From NCBI RefSeq assembly GCF_002814095.1, contig NZ_CP021914.1, forward strand, positions 248,001 through 312,000: a stretch of 64,000 nt of DNA. The letters run 5' to 3'. Made by a program: the position numbers and the translations under genes. The notes below the pieces were generated by a model, which was given only the letters and a program-made list of their open reading frames with translations, ran no database searches and had not been told where the DNA came from. This stretch comes from Sagittula sp. P11 (lineage in GTDB: Bacteria; Pseudomonadota; Alphaproteobacteria; Rhodobacterales; Rhodobacteraceae). This document shows, in pieces, positions 1 through 7,866 of this stretch (position 1 is the first letter of the stretch; each line of letters begins with the position of its first letter).

Positions 1-133
1 GGTTAAATATGTCAACCTTTTGTACCAGATCGTTAAAAGTGGGTGCGGCGATGCGAGATCCACGGGCATTTCCGCGCGCCTTGCCTTGCGGTACACGGGG
101 GCGTTGGCCAAGGATCGAAGGAGAGACGGCACC

Positions 134-1780
134 ATGGGGGATGCACCTTCCCACCCGCGCCCGGGCGAAACGCAACGCGGTGGCTGGAAACAGGATCCCG
201 ATGCCGTGCGCCGCAACATCCTGCAGGTCGCGCGCACCGTCTTTGCCCGGCAGGGCCTGTCGGGCGCGCGGGTCGATGAGATCTCGGCCAGCACGAAGAC
301 GTCGAAGCGGATGATTTACTACTACTTCGGCGACAAGGAGGGGCTCTACCGCGCCGTACTCGAGGACGCCTATGCGCGGATGCGCGACGACGAGGCCGCC
401 CTGGACCTGCGCGCCGTGCATCCCATGACGGCCCTGCGTCAGCTGGCGGAGTTCACCTTCGAGCACCACCGGCAGGACCCGGACTTCGTGCGACTGGTGA
501 TGATCGAGAACATCCACGGCGCCGCGCATATGGACTCGTCCGAGATCCTGGCCGGGCAGAACAGTTCGGCGATCCTGCTGCTCGAGGACATCTACCAACG
601 CGGCTGCGACGCCGGCCTGTTCCGGCGCGGGCTGACGGCGCTCGAGCTGCACTGGCACATCTCGGCTCTGTCCATCTTCAACATCGCCAACCGCGCGACC
701 TTTTCGCGGATCTTCGGCAATGACCTCTTTACCGAGCGTGGCCAGCGCATGCTGTGCCGCCATGTCGGCGACATGATCCTGGGGCTCGTGATGAAGCCCG
801 GACTTTCCGCCGAGTTCGACATGCCAAGACCCAAGGAGGAGGCACGCACGATCAACCCGGGTATTTTCCGATTTCTCGACGTATGGGACAGCAAATGGGC
901 CACGCTCGCACCGGGGGCGACCCCCGCCGAGCGGCGTACGCACTTCGAAAGCATCGCGCGCGACATGCGCCTGCCGACACCCCGCGAGGTCGAGACCGAT
1001 GACGAACACTGGATTGACAGCGACGGCGGTCCGGTGCGGGTGCGGGTCTTTCGTCATGACAGCGGAGGCACGCAGCCTGCACTGATCTACATGCACGGCG
1101 GGGCATGGATGCAAGGCAGCCCGGAAACCCATTGGGACATCACCGCGCGGCTTGCAGCGTGGAACCGGCAGACCGTGATCTCGGTCGACTACGCCCTGGC
1201 GCCGGAGCATCCCTTTCCGGCGGCCTACCTTCAGGTGCTGTCCGTGGCGCGATGGGCCCATGCGGAAGCGAACTCCCTGGGGATCGACCCTGCGCGCATC
1301 GCCATCGGAGGCGACAGCGCGGGCGGCAACCTTGCCGCTGCCGCGGCGCTGGCCTGCCGTGACGAAGGCGTCCCGATCTGCGCCCAGCTTCTGATCTATC
1401 CGGCCTGCGACTTCGACCAGTCCCGCCCCTCTTACGCCGAGAATGCCGAGGGGCCCCTCCTGAAGGTCGCGGGCATGGCGGCGACCCACGCGCTCTACTG
1501 TCCGGACGAGGCAACCTTGCACGGCGATCCGCGCGCAGCGCCTCTGGCGGCCGATAGTCATGCGGGCCTGCCTCCTGCCTTCATCGCTGTGGCACAGAAC
1601 GACCCTCTGCGCGACAGCGGGCTGGCCTATGCCGAGGCGCTGACGGCTGCAGGCGTCGATGTCGAGGTCGACCGCGGAGAGGGGCTGATCCACGGCTATC
1701 TTCGTGCCATGGAATACTGCCCTGACACAGAAACCAGCCTCCGCCGGATGGCTGGCTGGCTGCGCCGGATCACGGGATAA
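134..1780 (+). CDS. TetR-family regulator fused to HSL-type alpha/beta hydrolase
   Basis: A single 548-residue protein. Residues about 20-220 are a TetR regulator: an N-terminal HTH followed by the hallmark IYYYFGDKEGLY, then a ligand-domain-like helical region. From about residue 239 a hormone-sensitive-lipase-type hydrolase begins, with the oxyanion motif HGGAW (321-325), nucleophile Ser395 in GDSAGG, Asp490 in NDPLRD and His520 in LIHGYL, so the catalytic triad looks complete. The ATG at 134 was chosen because GGAGAG lies just upstream; TTG20 has no such site. Fusion of the two families in one chain is unusual. The linker contains AAGGAGGAGG (833-842) five bases before an in-frame ACG, as if two genes had merged. 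Inference: an esterase or lactonase whose substrate or product is sensed by the regulator half, controlling the TRAP binding-protein gene downstream. Confidence 0.85.
   Translation: MGDAPSHPRPGETQRGGWKQDPDAVRRNILQVARTVFARQGLSGARVDEISASTKTSKRMIYYYFGDKEGLYRAVLEDAYARMRDDEAALDLRAVHPMTALRQLAEFTFEHHRQDPDFVRLVMIENIHGAAHMDSSEILAGQNSSAILLLEDIYQRGCDAGLFRRGLTALELHWHISALSIFNIANRATFSRIFGNDLFTERGQRMLCRHVGDMILGLVMKPGLSAEFDMPRPKEEARTINPGIFRFLDVWDSKWATLAPGATPAERRTHFESIARDMRLPTPREVETDDEHWIDSDGGPVRVRVFRHDSGGTQPALIYMHGGAWMQGSPETHWDITARLAAWNRQTVISVDYALAPEHPFPAAYLQVLSVARWAHAEANSLGIDPARIAIGGDSAGGNLAAAAALACRDEGVPICAQLLIYPACDFDQSRPSYAENAEGPLLKVAGMAATHALYCPDEATLHGDPRAAPLAADSHAGLPPAFIAVAQNDPLRDSGLAYAEALTAAGVDVEVDRGEGLIHGYLRAMEYCPDTETSLRRMAGWLRRITG
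833..850 (+). other. Relic ribosome-binding site and start inside the fusion gene
   Basis: AAGGAGGAGG at 833-842 is followed after five bases by ACG ATC AAC CCG, in frame at residue 239, just where hydrolase homology begins. One change (ATG to ACG) would turn a separate hydrolase start into the present read-through. No stop codon separates the halves. This is an inference about origin; weak internal initiation remains possible. Confidence 0.4.
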
Positions 1781-1898
1781 CGAGACCCTCAGACTCAAAA
1801 TACAGCGGCGCCGGGATACGGCGCCCCTGCCCCATCGCCCAGCACGCGGGTCGATGCGGGTTTGCGTGGGGGTGATTCCTGATATATCTTCCAAAACA

Positions 1899-1922
1899 CC
1901 CTACGATTCTAATTTCGTAGGG
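1899..1922. promoter_or_regulatory. Inverted-repeat operator candidate before dctP
   Basis: Perfect eight-base arms CCCTACGA and TCGTAGGG separated by eight AT-rich bases, ending 16 nt before the TRAP binding-protein ATG. There is no U tract, so an operator is likelier than a terminator. The upstream TetR-hydrolase is the obvious candidate binder; this is inferred from position only. Confidence 0.5.
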
Positions 1923-1938
1923 CATTATGGGAGGAAAA

Positions 1939-2922
1939 ATGCTAAATCTCAATCGTCGGCTCGTCTGTGGTTTCGCCGCTGCGGCCATGGCCCTTTTCCC
2001 TCTTGCCGCCGCAGCGCAGGACGCAAGGGAACTCACCTTCTCGGCGGTGTTCACACAGAACGACATTCGCGCGGAGATGATGGAACAACTGAAGTCCGCG
2101 GTGGCGGATAGCTTCGACCTCCAACTGTACTACGGCGGAACGCTGTTCGCGCAGGGCACGGAGCTTGTCGCCATTCAGCGCGGCAACCTCGACATGAGCA
2201 ACGTTGCGCCGCAGGACATCGCCAAGCAGATCCCCGCGTTCTCGATCCTGACCGCCGCTTACCTGTTCCGCGATGCCGAGCATCTGAGCACCTTCTTTGC
2301 CAGCGAGGCGGGTGCAGAGATGGTGGCGATGGCCGAGGATCAGCTGGGCATCCACATCCTCGGTCCGACCTATTTCGGCACACGTCAGGTGAACCTCCGC
2401 GGCGACAAGGAAATCCGTACGCCCGAGGACATGTCCGGTGTCAAACTACGGATGCCGGGCGGTGACGCATGGCAGTTCCTGGGCGAGGCGCTTGGCGCCA
2501 ACCCGACCCCGATGGCATATTCAGAGGTCTATACCGGCCTTCAGAGCGGCGCGATCGACGGGCAGGACAATCCCTTCCCGAACGTCGAGAACATGAAGTT
2601 CTACGAGGTGACGGACCAGATCGTGCTGACGTCGCATCTTGTGGCCTTCGATTTGCTGGTGATCTCCAGCCGCGTCTGGGACGAAATGACTGAAGAGCAG
2701 CGCACAGCCTTCCAGTCCGCCGCGGACGAGGCGATTGCCTGGAGCACCGAACAGCACCTTGCCCGTGAGGACGAGCTGGCCGCGTTCTTCGAGGGCGAGG
2801 GGCTGAAGATCTACGAGCCCGACCTTGACGCTTTCCGCAGCCATGCGCAGACGAAGTACCTCGAGTCGGACCTTTCGGCAGACTGGCCCGAGGGGATGCT
2901 GGACCGCATCAACGGCCTCTGA
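1939..2922 (+). CDS. dctP: TRAP transporter substrate-binding protein (DctP family), orphan
   Basis: Periplasmic solute receptor of a tripartite ATP-independent transporter, 327 residues, normal for the family. It has a Sec signal peptide (charged LNRR, hydrophobic stretch, AAAAQ around residues 22-27) and the usual DctP core, including GVKLRMPGG, whose Arg normally binds the ligand carboxylate. The ATG at 1939 is preferred over the in-frame ATG at 1927 because GGGAGG lies between them. No dctQ or dctM follows; the nearest membrane pair is on the opposite strand at 7.9-9.6 kb with its own dctP. It may feed that transporter or be a leftover. A candidate operator lies just upstream. Confidence 0.9.
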   Translation: MLNLNRRLVCGFAAAAMALFPLAAAAQDARELTFSAVFTQNDIRAEMMEQLKSAVADSFDLQLYYGGTLFAQGTELVAIQRGNLDMSNVAPQDIAKQIPAFSILTAAYLFRDAEHLSTFFASEAGAEMVAMAEDQLGIHILGPTYFGTRQVNLRGDKEIRTPEDMSGVKLRMPGGDAWQFLGEALGANPTPMAYSEVYTGLQSGAIDGQDNPFPNVENMKFYEVTDQIVLTSHLVAFDLLVISSRVWDEMTEEQRTAFQSAADEAIAWSTEQHLAREDELAAFFEGEGLKIYEPDLDAFRSHAQTKYLESDLSADWPEGMLDRINGL

Positions 2923-2956
2923 GTCCACGCCCATCGACCACACCAAGGATCAGACA

Positions 2957-2981
2957 CCCGGCACGCCTTTCGGCGTCCGGG
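2957..2981 (+). other. Intergenic stem-loop
   Basis: CCCGG and ACGCC pair with GGCGT and CCGGG around a TTTC loop, with one unpaired base in the left arm. It lies in the 88-nt gap between dctP and the AroQ-like gene. There is no T run, so it may be an mRNA-processing or stabilising hairpin that makes dctP more abundant than the downstream gene, rather than a terminator. Confidence 0.4.
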
Positions 2982-3010
2982 TCCTTCGTGCCAACGAGGA
3001 AACTCATGCG

Positions 3011-3451
3011 ATGTCAAAGCCGATCTATATCCTGAACGGCCCGAACCTGAACCGGCTGGGCGTCCGCGAGCCGGAGATCTACGGCCACACTACGCTGGCC
3101 GAGGTCGAGGCGCTTTGCCGAGAGGCCGTGGGTGCCCGACCGCTCGAGTTCCGGCAGACCAACTCCGAAGAGACGATGATCGACTGGATTCACGAAGCCA
3201 CGGACAGAAGCGCGGGGATGATCATCAACCCGGCCGCCTTCACCTTCTACTCGATGGCGATCATGGACGCGCTGAAGATGTTCGGCAAACCGTTGATCGA
3301 GTACCACATTTCGAACATCCACAAGCGCGAACCGATGTATCACAACTCACTGGTGTCGGGCGTCGCGACTGCAGTACTGGCAGGGCTTGGCGCCAAAGGG
3401 TACGTGCACGCCGTCCGCATCCTGATCGAGATGATCGGCGAGGACGCCTGA
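3011..3451 (+). CDS. Divergent type II 3-dehydroquinate dehydratase-like protein
   Basis: 146 residues, the size of AroQ, the dodecameric type II dehydroquinase that dehydrates 3-dehydroquinate. Fold motifs are clear: NGPNLNRLGVREPEIYG (10-25), INPAAFTFYS (72-81), IEYHISNIHKRE (96-107). Arg19, Tyr24, Asn73, Glu97, His99 and Arg106 sit at family positions. However, the conserved substrate His of the GAxTHTS motif is Phe79, the Arg of ExFRxxS is Tyr110, and QxNHEG/QTNFEG reads QTNSEE. These are substrate-contact positions, so a different substrate is likely. The gene follows dctP in a catabolic locus, not in shikimate biosynthesis. The ATG at 3011 was chosen by homology, with GAGGAA 11-16 nt upstream. 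Confidence 0.8.
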   Translation: MSKPIYILNGPNLNRLGVREPEIYGHTTLAEVEALCREAVGARPLEFRQTNSEETMIDWIHEATDRSAGMIINPAAFTFYSMAIMDALKMFGKPLIEYHISNIHKREPMYHNSLVSGVATAVLAGLGAKGYVHAVRILIEMIGEDA

Positions 3452-3546
3452 GTCCCGAAGAGACCTGACGGCAGGGCCCCGTTTGAGGCCCTTCCGGCCA
3501 GCTTTGTTGGGCCTTGCTTCGATGGTCTGCCGGATGGTCGCCGGGA

Positions 3547-4257
3547 TCAGACCCCGTCGTCCAGCAGTTGAAGTGCGCCGGAATAGTTCGGCTCCATCGC
3601 CGCGATATGCCGGGTCAGCAGGTCCTGCAGCGCGTCCGGGTCGCGTGCCTCGACCGCGTCGGCGATCATGAGGTGTTCCGAATAGGTCGTGTGCCGATGC
3701 AGGCTGAGCTGTGCCGACAGATGCACGCGTAACGCGGCAAGACGGCCCGAAGCGATGTCGAAGGCCTCGCAGAAGAACGGGTTTCCGGCGTTCTCGAAGA
3801 AAGTGTTGTGAAAGGTGGTGTCGGCCTCGGCATAGGCGAGGGAGTCGTCGGCCGCCCGGGCGGTGTCCATCATCGAGATCGCTTCGCGAAGCCCCTGCAG
3901 GGTGGCCTCTGGAGCGCGCTCCAGCGCAAGGCGGCTGACCAGACGCTCGAGGTGCAGGCGGTAGTCGACCAGCGCGCGAAGTTCCTCCGCGTCGGGCTTG
4001 AAGACAATGCTGCCCCGGCGCGGCAGTATGTTGATCAGCCCCTGCATCTGCAAAATGGTCAGCGCCTCTCGGACGGGCGTGCGGCTGACATCCATTGCGA
4101 CGGCGATCTTCTCCTCGGACAGCGGCTCACCCAGAGCGATTTCGCGGCGCAGGATCGCCTCCTTCAGGCGTTCGGCCACCGTCGCCGCCAGCGATTGCGG
4201 GCGGTTGATGGGGCTTTTCTTCATCGGATTGACGTTCTTGTTCGCTTTCAGTGCCAT
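3547..4257 (-). CDS. GntR-family (FCD) transcriptional regulator
   Basis: 236 residues. The winged HTH near residues 20-85 contains the GntR signature LSEEKIAVAMDVSRTPVREAL, followed by an FCD ligand domain with the metal-type pattern D...H...H (ADTTFHNTF, HLMIADAVEARD, LTRHI). FCD proteins usually repress uptake and catabolic genes and are released by a sugar acid or pathway intermediate. It is divergent from the epimerase-SDR pair across a 127-nt gap that holds one copy of a 17-nt palindrome also found at 10.69 and 16.17 kb, making this protein the best candidate for regulator of all three promoters. The start is the first ATG consistent with family length. Confidence 0.85.
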   Translation of the reverse strand: MALKANKNVNPMKKSPINRPQSLAATVAERLKEAILRREIALGEPLSEEKIAVAMDVSRTPVREALTILQMQGLINILPRRGSIVFKPDAEELRALVDYRLHLERLVSRLALERAPEATLQGLREAISMMDTARAADDSLAYAEADTTFHNTFFENAGNPFFCEAFDIASGRLAALRVHLSAQLSLHRHTTYSEHLMIADAVEARDPDALQDLLTRHIAAMEPNYSGALQLLDDGV

Positions 4258-4330
4258 GCCCCGATGCCTTTTTCTACCCGATCCCGCCGACTGTACCCGA
4301 TGGCTCGGGCAGGTCCAATATATGGACAAT

Positions 4331-4347
4331 TGACATACTGTATACCA
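4331..4347. promoter_or_regulatory. Shared GntR-type operator, copy 1
   Basis: TGACATACTGTATACCA, a near-perfect 17-nt palindrome 37 nt before the epimerase start and 74 nt from the GntR start. Its left half is also a perfect -35 hexamer (TTGACA, 4330-4335) pointing at the epimerase, so binding would block RNA polymerase. Matching copies occur at 10687-10703 and 16169-16185. Confidence 0.65.
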
Positions 4348-4384
4348 GTTAATACGAGGATGAGGGATTGGTAAGGAGACAGGC

Positions 4385-5281
4385 ATGAGGGTGCTGGTAA
4401 CGGGAGGCGGCGGTTTCATCGGAGCGTGGATCATCCGCAGGCTGGCGGAGGCCGGGCACGATCCGGTCGTGTTCGACATGCATCAAAATCGCGGGAAGGT
4501 TGCGGAAATCGCCGGACGCGATCTGGCGGACCGGATCGACTGGCACGTCGGCGATATCGTCCGGACGGACCCGGTGATCGCGGCGGCGCAAGGGTGCGAC
4601 GGACTCGTCCACCTTGCGGGCGTGCTGACGCCCGCCTGCCGCGACAATCCGGTGTTGGGCGCAGAGGTCAACCTGATCGGCACGCTGAACGCCTTCCTCG
4701 CCGCCCGCACCCATGGCATCCGCAACGTCGCCTACATGTCGAGCATGGGGGTCTTCGGACCGGACGGCGGCGCAGAGCCGCGTCCCACGACGCTTTACGG
4801 TGCCTTCAAGTTGGGAGCCGAGCACAGCGCACGCGCCTTCCACGCCGAAGACGGCATCAGCTCGACCGGTTTTCGCCCCTACGTGGTCTACGGGCCCGGT
4901 CGCGACGTGGGGATTTCGGCAGGGGCGACCCTCGCCTGTGAAGCCGCCGCGCGGGGCGAGTCCTATACCATCCCTTTCACGGGTCCCATCGACATGATCC
5001 ATGCCGACGACGTCGCGCGGATCTTCCTGTCCGCGGTCGAGGCTCCACCGGAGGGCGCCAATGCTGTCACCCTGCTGGGCCGGGAGACCGACACGGCTGC
5101 CATCGCCCGGACAATCAACGAACTGGCGCCCGGGGCCCGGATCGACGCGGCTGGACCGCCCATGCCCATCGACGGACCCAAGGCGGAACCCGCGCTGGCC
5201 CGGCTCTTCCCCGAGTGGCAGCCCATGACCCTGAAGCAGGGCCTTTCCGACACCATCGCATTCTACCGGAGCCGCACATGA
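4385..5281 (+). CDS. NAD-dependent epimerase/dehydratase (extended SDR)
   Basis: 298 residues. N-terminal Rossmann motif VTGGGGFIG (5-13) and the catalytic pair Tyr138/Lys142 in YGAFK show an extended SDR of the nucleotide-sugar epimerase type. Catabolic relatives include uronate dehydrogenases and other sugar or sugar-acid oxidoreductases; the sequence alone does not fix the substrate. AAGGAGA sits just before the ATG. The stop overlaps the next start as ATGA, so the two enzymes are translationally coupled. Transcription probably starts at the operator-overlapped promoter at 4330. Confidence 0.85.
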   Translation: MRVLVTGGGGFIGAWIIRRLAEAGHDPVVFDMHQNRGKVAEIAGRDLADRIDWHVGDIVRTDPVIAAAQGCDGLVHLAGVLTPACRDNPVLGAEVNLIGTLNAFLAARTHGIRNVAYMSSMGVFGPDGGAEPRPTTLYGAFKLGAEHSARAFHAEDGISSTGFRPYVVYGPGRDVGISAGATLACEAAARGESYTIPFTGPIDMIHADDVARIFLSAVEAPPEGANAVTLLGRETDTAAIARTINELAPGARIDAAGPPMPIDGPKAEPALARLFPEWQPMTLKQGLSDTIAFYRSRT

Positions 5282-6006
5282 GACGTTTCGAGGATCAGGT
5301 CGCCATCGTAACCGGCGGGGCGCGCGGCATCGGGCTGGGCATCGCCCGCCGGCTGACACAAGAGGGCGCGCAAGTCGTCGTCTGGGACCTGGCCGATGTC
5401 GCGCCGGGCCAATCCGATGCCCCGGCCGCAGAGATGAAGGTGGACGTCACCGATCCGGCCTCGGTCGAAGCCGCGACGGCCGACGTCTTGTCGCGCTTCG
5501 GACGGATCGACGTCTTCGTGAACAACGCGGGCATCAATGGTCCCGTCGCCGATGTCGAGCACTACGACCTGGCCGACTGGAAACGGGTGATCGACATCGA
5601 CCTCACCGCAGTCTTCCTGTGCTGCCGTGCGGTGATCCCGCAGATGAAGGCCCAAGGCTATGGTCGGATCGTCAACATCGCCTCGATCGCTGGCAAGGAG
5701 GGCGTGCCCGGGATCGCCGCCTATGCGTCGGCCAAGGCCGGTGTCATCGGGCTGACCAAGTCGCTGGCCAAGGAACTGATCCGCACCGGGATCCTGGTCA
5801 ATGCCGTGGCCCCGGTGATGGTCGAGACCGATCTCCTTCAGCAGATGACACCCGAGCATGTGACGGCGAGCAAGGCCAAGATCCCTATGGGTCGCCTTTT
5901 GCAGATCGAGGAACTGGCCGCACTTGTCGCCTTCGTCGCCAGCCCGGAGAATTCCTTCACCACCGGCGTGGCTTACGATGCCTCGGGCGGGCGCGGCACC
6001 TACTGA
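5278..6006 (+). CDS. Short-chain dehydrogenase/reductase
   Basis: 242 residues, classical SDR. NAD(P) motif TGGARGIG (12-19), the NNAG motif, a catalytic Ser in NIASIAG, and Tyr149/Lys153 in YASAK. Asp35-like acidic residue after beta-2 (VWDLAD) favours NAD over NADP. It probably oxidises or reduces a hydroxyl of the intermediate handled by the preceding epimerase-like enzyme. The substrate is not identifiable from sequence. The start overlaps the upstream stop; a strong hairpin follows the stop. Confidence 0.87.
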   Translation: MRRFEDQVAIVTGGARGIGLGIARRLTQEGAQVVVWDLADVAPGQSDAPAAEMKVDVTDPASVEAATADVLSRFGRIDVFVNNAGINGPVADVEHYDLADWKRVIDIDLTAVFLCCRAVIPQMKAQGYGRIVNIASIAGKEGVPGIAAYASAKAGVIGLTKSLAKELIRTGILVNAVAPVMVETDLLQQMTPEHVTASKAKIPMGRLLQIEELAALVAFVASPENSFTTGVAYDASGGRGTY

Positions 6007-6021
6007 GGCGCCGTCCGAAAC

Positions 6022-6044
6022 GGGACAGGCTCAGGGCCTGTCCC
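6022..6044. terminator. Hairpin between convergent genes
   Basis: Perfect nine-base arms GGGACAGGC and GCCTGTCCC around a five-base loop. It lies between the SDR stop and the 3' end of the aldo/keto reductase, overlapping the last codons of the latter. There is no clear T run on either strand. Probably a bidirectional transcript end. Confidence 0.45.
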
Positions 6045-6855
6045 AATCCGGGGCCCAGTCGAAATCGCTCTTGCGGTCCTGCCGGTCCAGCGCCGCGATC
6101 TCGGCCATTTCCGCATCGCTCAGCTCGAAGTCGAAGATGTCCAGGTTCGCGCGGATATTCTCGGGCCGGGACGAGCGCGGGATAGCCGCCACGTTGTCCT
6201 GCTGCACCAGCCAGCGCAGGGTCACCTGGGCGGCAGACTTGCCGTGTGCCTCGCCAATACGGGTGATCGTCGGATCCTGGAAGACTTCGCCGCGGGCGAT
6301 GGGCTGGTAGGCCGTCAGCAGCATGTCGCGGCTGCGCGCATCGGCCAGCAGTTTGTCCTGTGCAAGATACGGGTGATACTCGACTTGGTTCACCACAAGG
6401 TCGGCGCCGCAGGTGTCGACCGCCTCGGCCAGCAGCGGGATCGTGAAGTTACTGACCCCGATGCTGCGGGTCCTGCCGCTGTCGCGCATCTCGGCAAAAG
6501 TGGCGAGCGTATCGGCCAAAGGCACTTCGCGCGTCGGCCAGTGCACCAGAAGCAGGTCGACCGCATCCATCTGCAGCCGGTCGAGGCTTTCGGCGACGCT
6601 CTGTCGGATCTGATCGGGCGCCAGCTTGTCGAACCAAACCTTTGTGGTGACGAACAGCTCGTCCCGCGGCACGCCGGAATCGCGAATGGCCTGGCCGACC
6701 TCTGCCTCGTTGCCGTAGCGGGCCGCGGTGTCAATGTGACGATAGCCGTGTTCGATGGCGGTGCGGATGGCCGCGACGCCTGAGTCGCCGGTCAGCTCAA
6801 AGGTGCCCAGGCCCAGGGCCGGAATGCGGATGCCTTTTACGGTCTTGTGGATCAT
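6031..6855 (-). CDS. Aldo/keto reductase
   Basis: 274 residues, the bacterial 2,5-diketo-D-gluconate reductase-like AKR size. The catalytic tetrad is complete: Asp42, Tyr47, Lys72, His105. The NADPH-site region near the C terminus reads IPRSSRPENIRANLDIFDFELS. It is a soluble carbonyl reductase. It is the last gene of the dctPQM-alcohol dehydrogenase operon (11-nt gap), so it probably acts on a keto or aldehyde form of the imported compound. The ATG at 6855 is supported by AAAGGAAA upstream; longer reading lacks homology. Confidence 0.87.
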   Translation of the reverse strand: MIHKTVKGIRIPALGLGTFELTGDSGVAAIRTAIEHGYRHIDTAARYGNEAEVGQAIRDSGVPRDELFVTTKVWFDKLAPDQIRQSVAESLDRLQMDAVDLLLVHWPTREVPLADTLATFAEMRDSGRTRSIGVSNFTIPLLAEAVDTCGADLVVNQVEYHPYLAQDKLLADARSRDMLLTAYQPIARGEVFQDPTITRIGEAHGKSAAQVTLRWLVQQDNVAAIPRSSRPENIRANLDIFDFELSDAEMAEIAALDRQDRKSDFDWAPDWDRP

Positions 6856-6866
6856 GTGGTTTCCTT

Positions 6867-7859
6867 TCACACGGTCAGGATAATTTTCGCGGCAGCTAGG
6901 GTGCCCGCGTCGATGTCGGCGAAGGCGCGGCTGCCGCATGACATGGGGCGTCGCTCGACCCAGCCCAGATCGCCCAGAGCCCCGGCACGCAGCAGGGCGA
7001 TGGCCTGCCGGAAGTCCGCCATCGTGTAGCAGTAGGCACCCAGGAAGGACAGTTCGCGCAGGGTCAGCGCCCGCACATCCACACCTTCGCTGCCGGGCAG
7101 AAGGCCACTGTGGACGATCACCCCGCCGCGCCGCGCCAGGGAAAAGGCCAGTGTGCGCGTGGCCGCGGCACCCACAGCGTCGAAGAGCATGTCGGCGTCA
7201 CCGGGCACGGACGCCTGCTCGGGCGCGACGGCGCAGATCCGGGCGGAGGCCGCCTCTGCCGTGGCCCGCCGCGCGGCGGAGGTCTCGGCCAGCGTCACGT
7301 TCCGGGCGCCTTCGGCGATCAGCACCAGTGCCGTCGTCAGGCCGATTGCCCCGCCGCCCAGCACGACCAGCCGCGCGGTGGACAGCGGTTCTGCCAGTGC
7401 ACGCATCCCCAGACGGACCGCATGCACCGAAACGGCCAGAGGCTCTGCCAGGGCGGCAACGTCAAAGGGCATATCATCAGGAATAGGGACGAGGTTGCGC
7501 TCGGGCACCAGCACGCTCTCGGCAAAGGCGCCCGCATGCGGCGGCAAGCCGATGTTGCGCTGCGCCTCGCAGAGCTGCGGGGCGCCGGACAGGCAACGTT
7601 CGCAGGTGCCACAGTTGAGGAAGGGATTCAGGGCCACCCGCTGGCCGTCGAGCGCTCCGCCCTCCACCACGCCCGCAGCCTCGTGGCCCATGATCATCGG
7701 TGGCACGCGGCGGGGATCGTGTCCGTGATAGCCGTGCATGTCCGACCCGCAGATGCCGCAGGCTGCAACCTTGAGAAGGACCATGTCTCCGCCGGGTTGC
7801 GGCGGCGGCACGTCCTCCCACTCCATCCGGGATTTGCCCTTGTACACGAGTGCCTTCAT
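6867..7859 (-). CDS. Zinc-dependent alcohol dehydrogenase (MDR, sorbitol/idonate type)
   Basis: 330 residues. Catalytic zinc ligands Cys37, His59 and Glu60 (GICGSD, GHE), and structural zinc ligands Cys83, Cys86, Cys89 and Cys97. The cofactor motif GGGAIG is present. Relatives oxidise polyols or sugar acids such as sorbitol, L-idonate or galactitol with NAD. It sits seven bases after dctM and before the aldo/keto reductase, so uptake and first oxidation are coupled in one transcript. The substrate cannot be named from sequence alone. Confidence 0.87.
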   Translation of the reverse strand: MKALVYKGKSRMEWEDVPPPQPGGDMVLLKVAACGICGSDMHGYHGHDPRRVPPMIMGHEAAGVVEGGALDGQRVALNPFLNCGTCERCLSGAPQLCEAQRNIGLPPHAGAFAESVLVPERNLVPIPDDMPFDVAALAEPLAVSVHAVRLGMRALAEPLSTARLVVLGGGAIGLTTALVLIAEGARNVTLAETSAARRATAEAASARICAVAPEQASVPGDADMLFDAVGAAATRTLAFSLARRGGVIVHSGLLPGSEGVDVRALTLRELSFLGAYCYTMADFRQAIALLRAGALGDLGWVERRPMSCGSRAFADIDAGTLAAAKIILTV

Positions 7860-7866
7860 GAGAACC

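Noticed and set aside
20-133. TTG start at 20 for the TetR-hydrolase
   Set aside because: No ribosome-binding site and no TetR similarity before residue 39 of that reading; ATG 134 has GGAGAG upstream.
3473-3492. AGGGCC/GGCCCT inverted repeat after the AroQ-like gene as a terminator
   Set aside because: Only six-base arms and no T run; too weak to call in GC-rich DNA.
4258-4479. Longer N terminus of the GntR gene at 3547
   Set aside because: It would run through the shared operator and the divergent promoter; GntR homology starts after the ATG at 4257.
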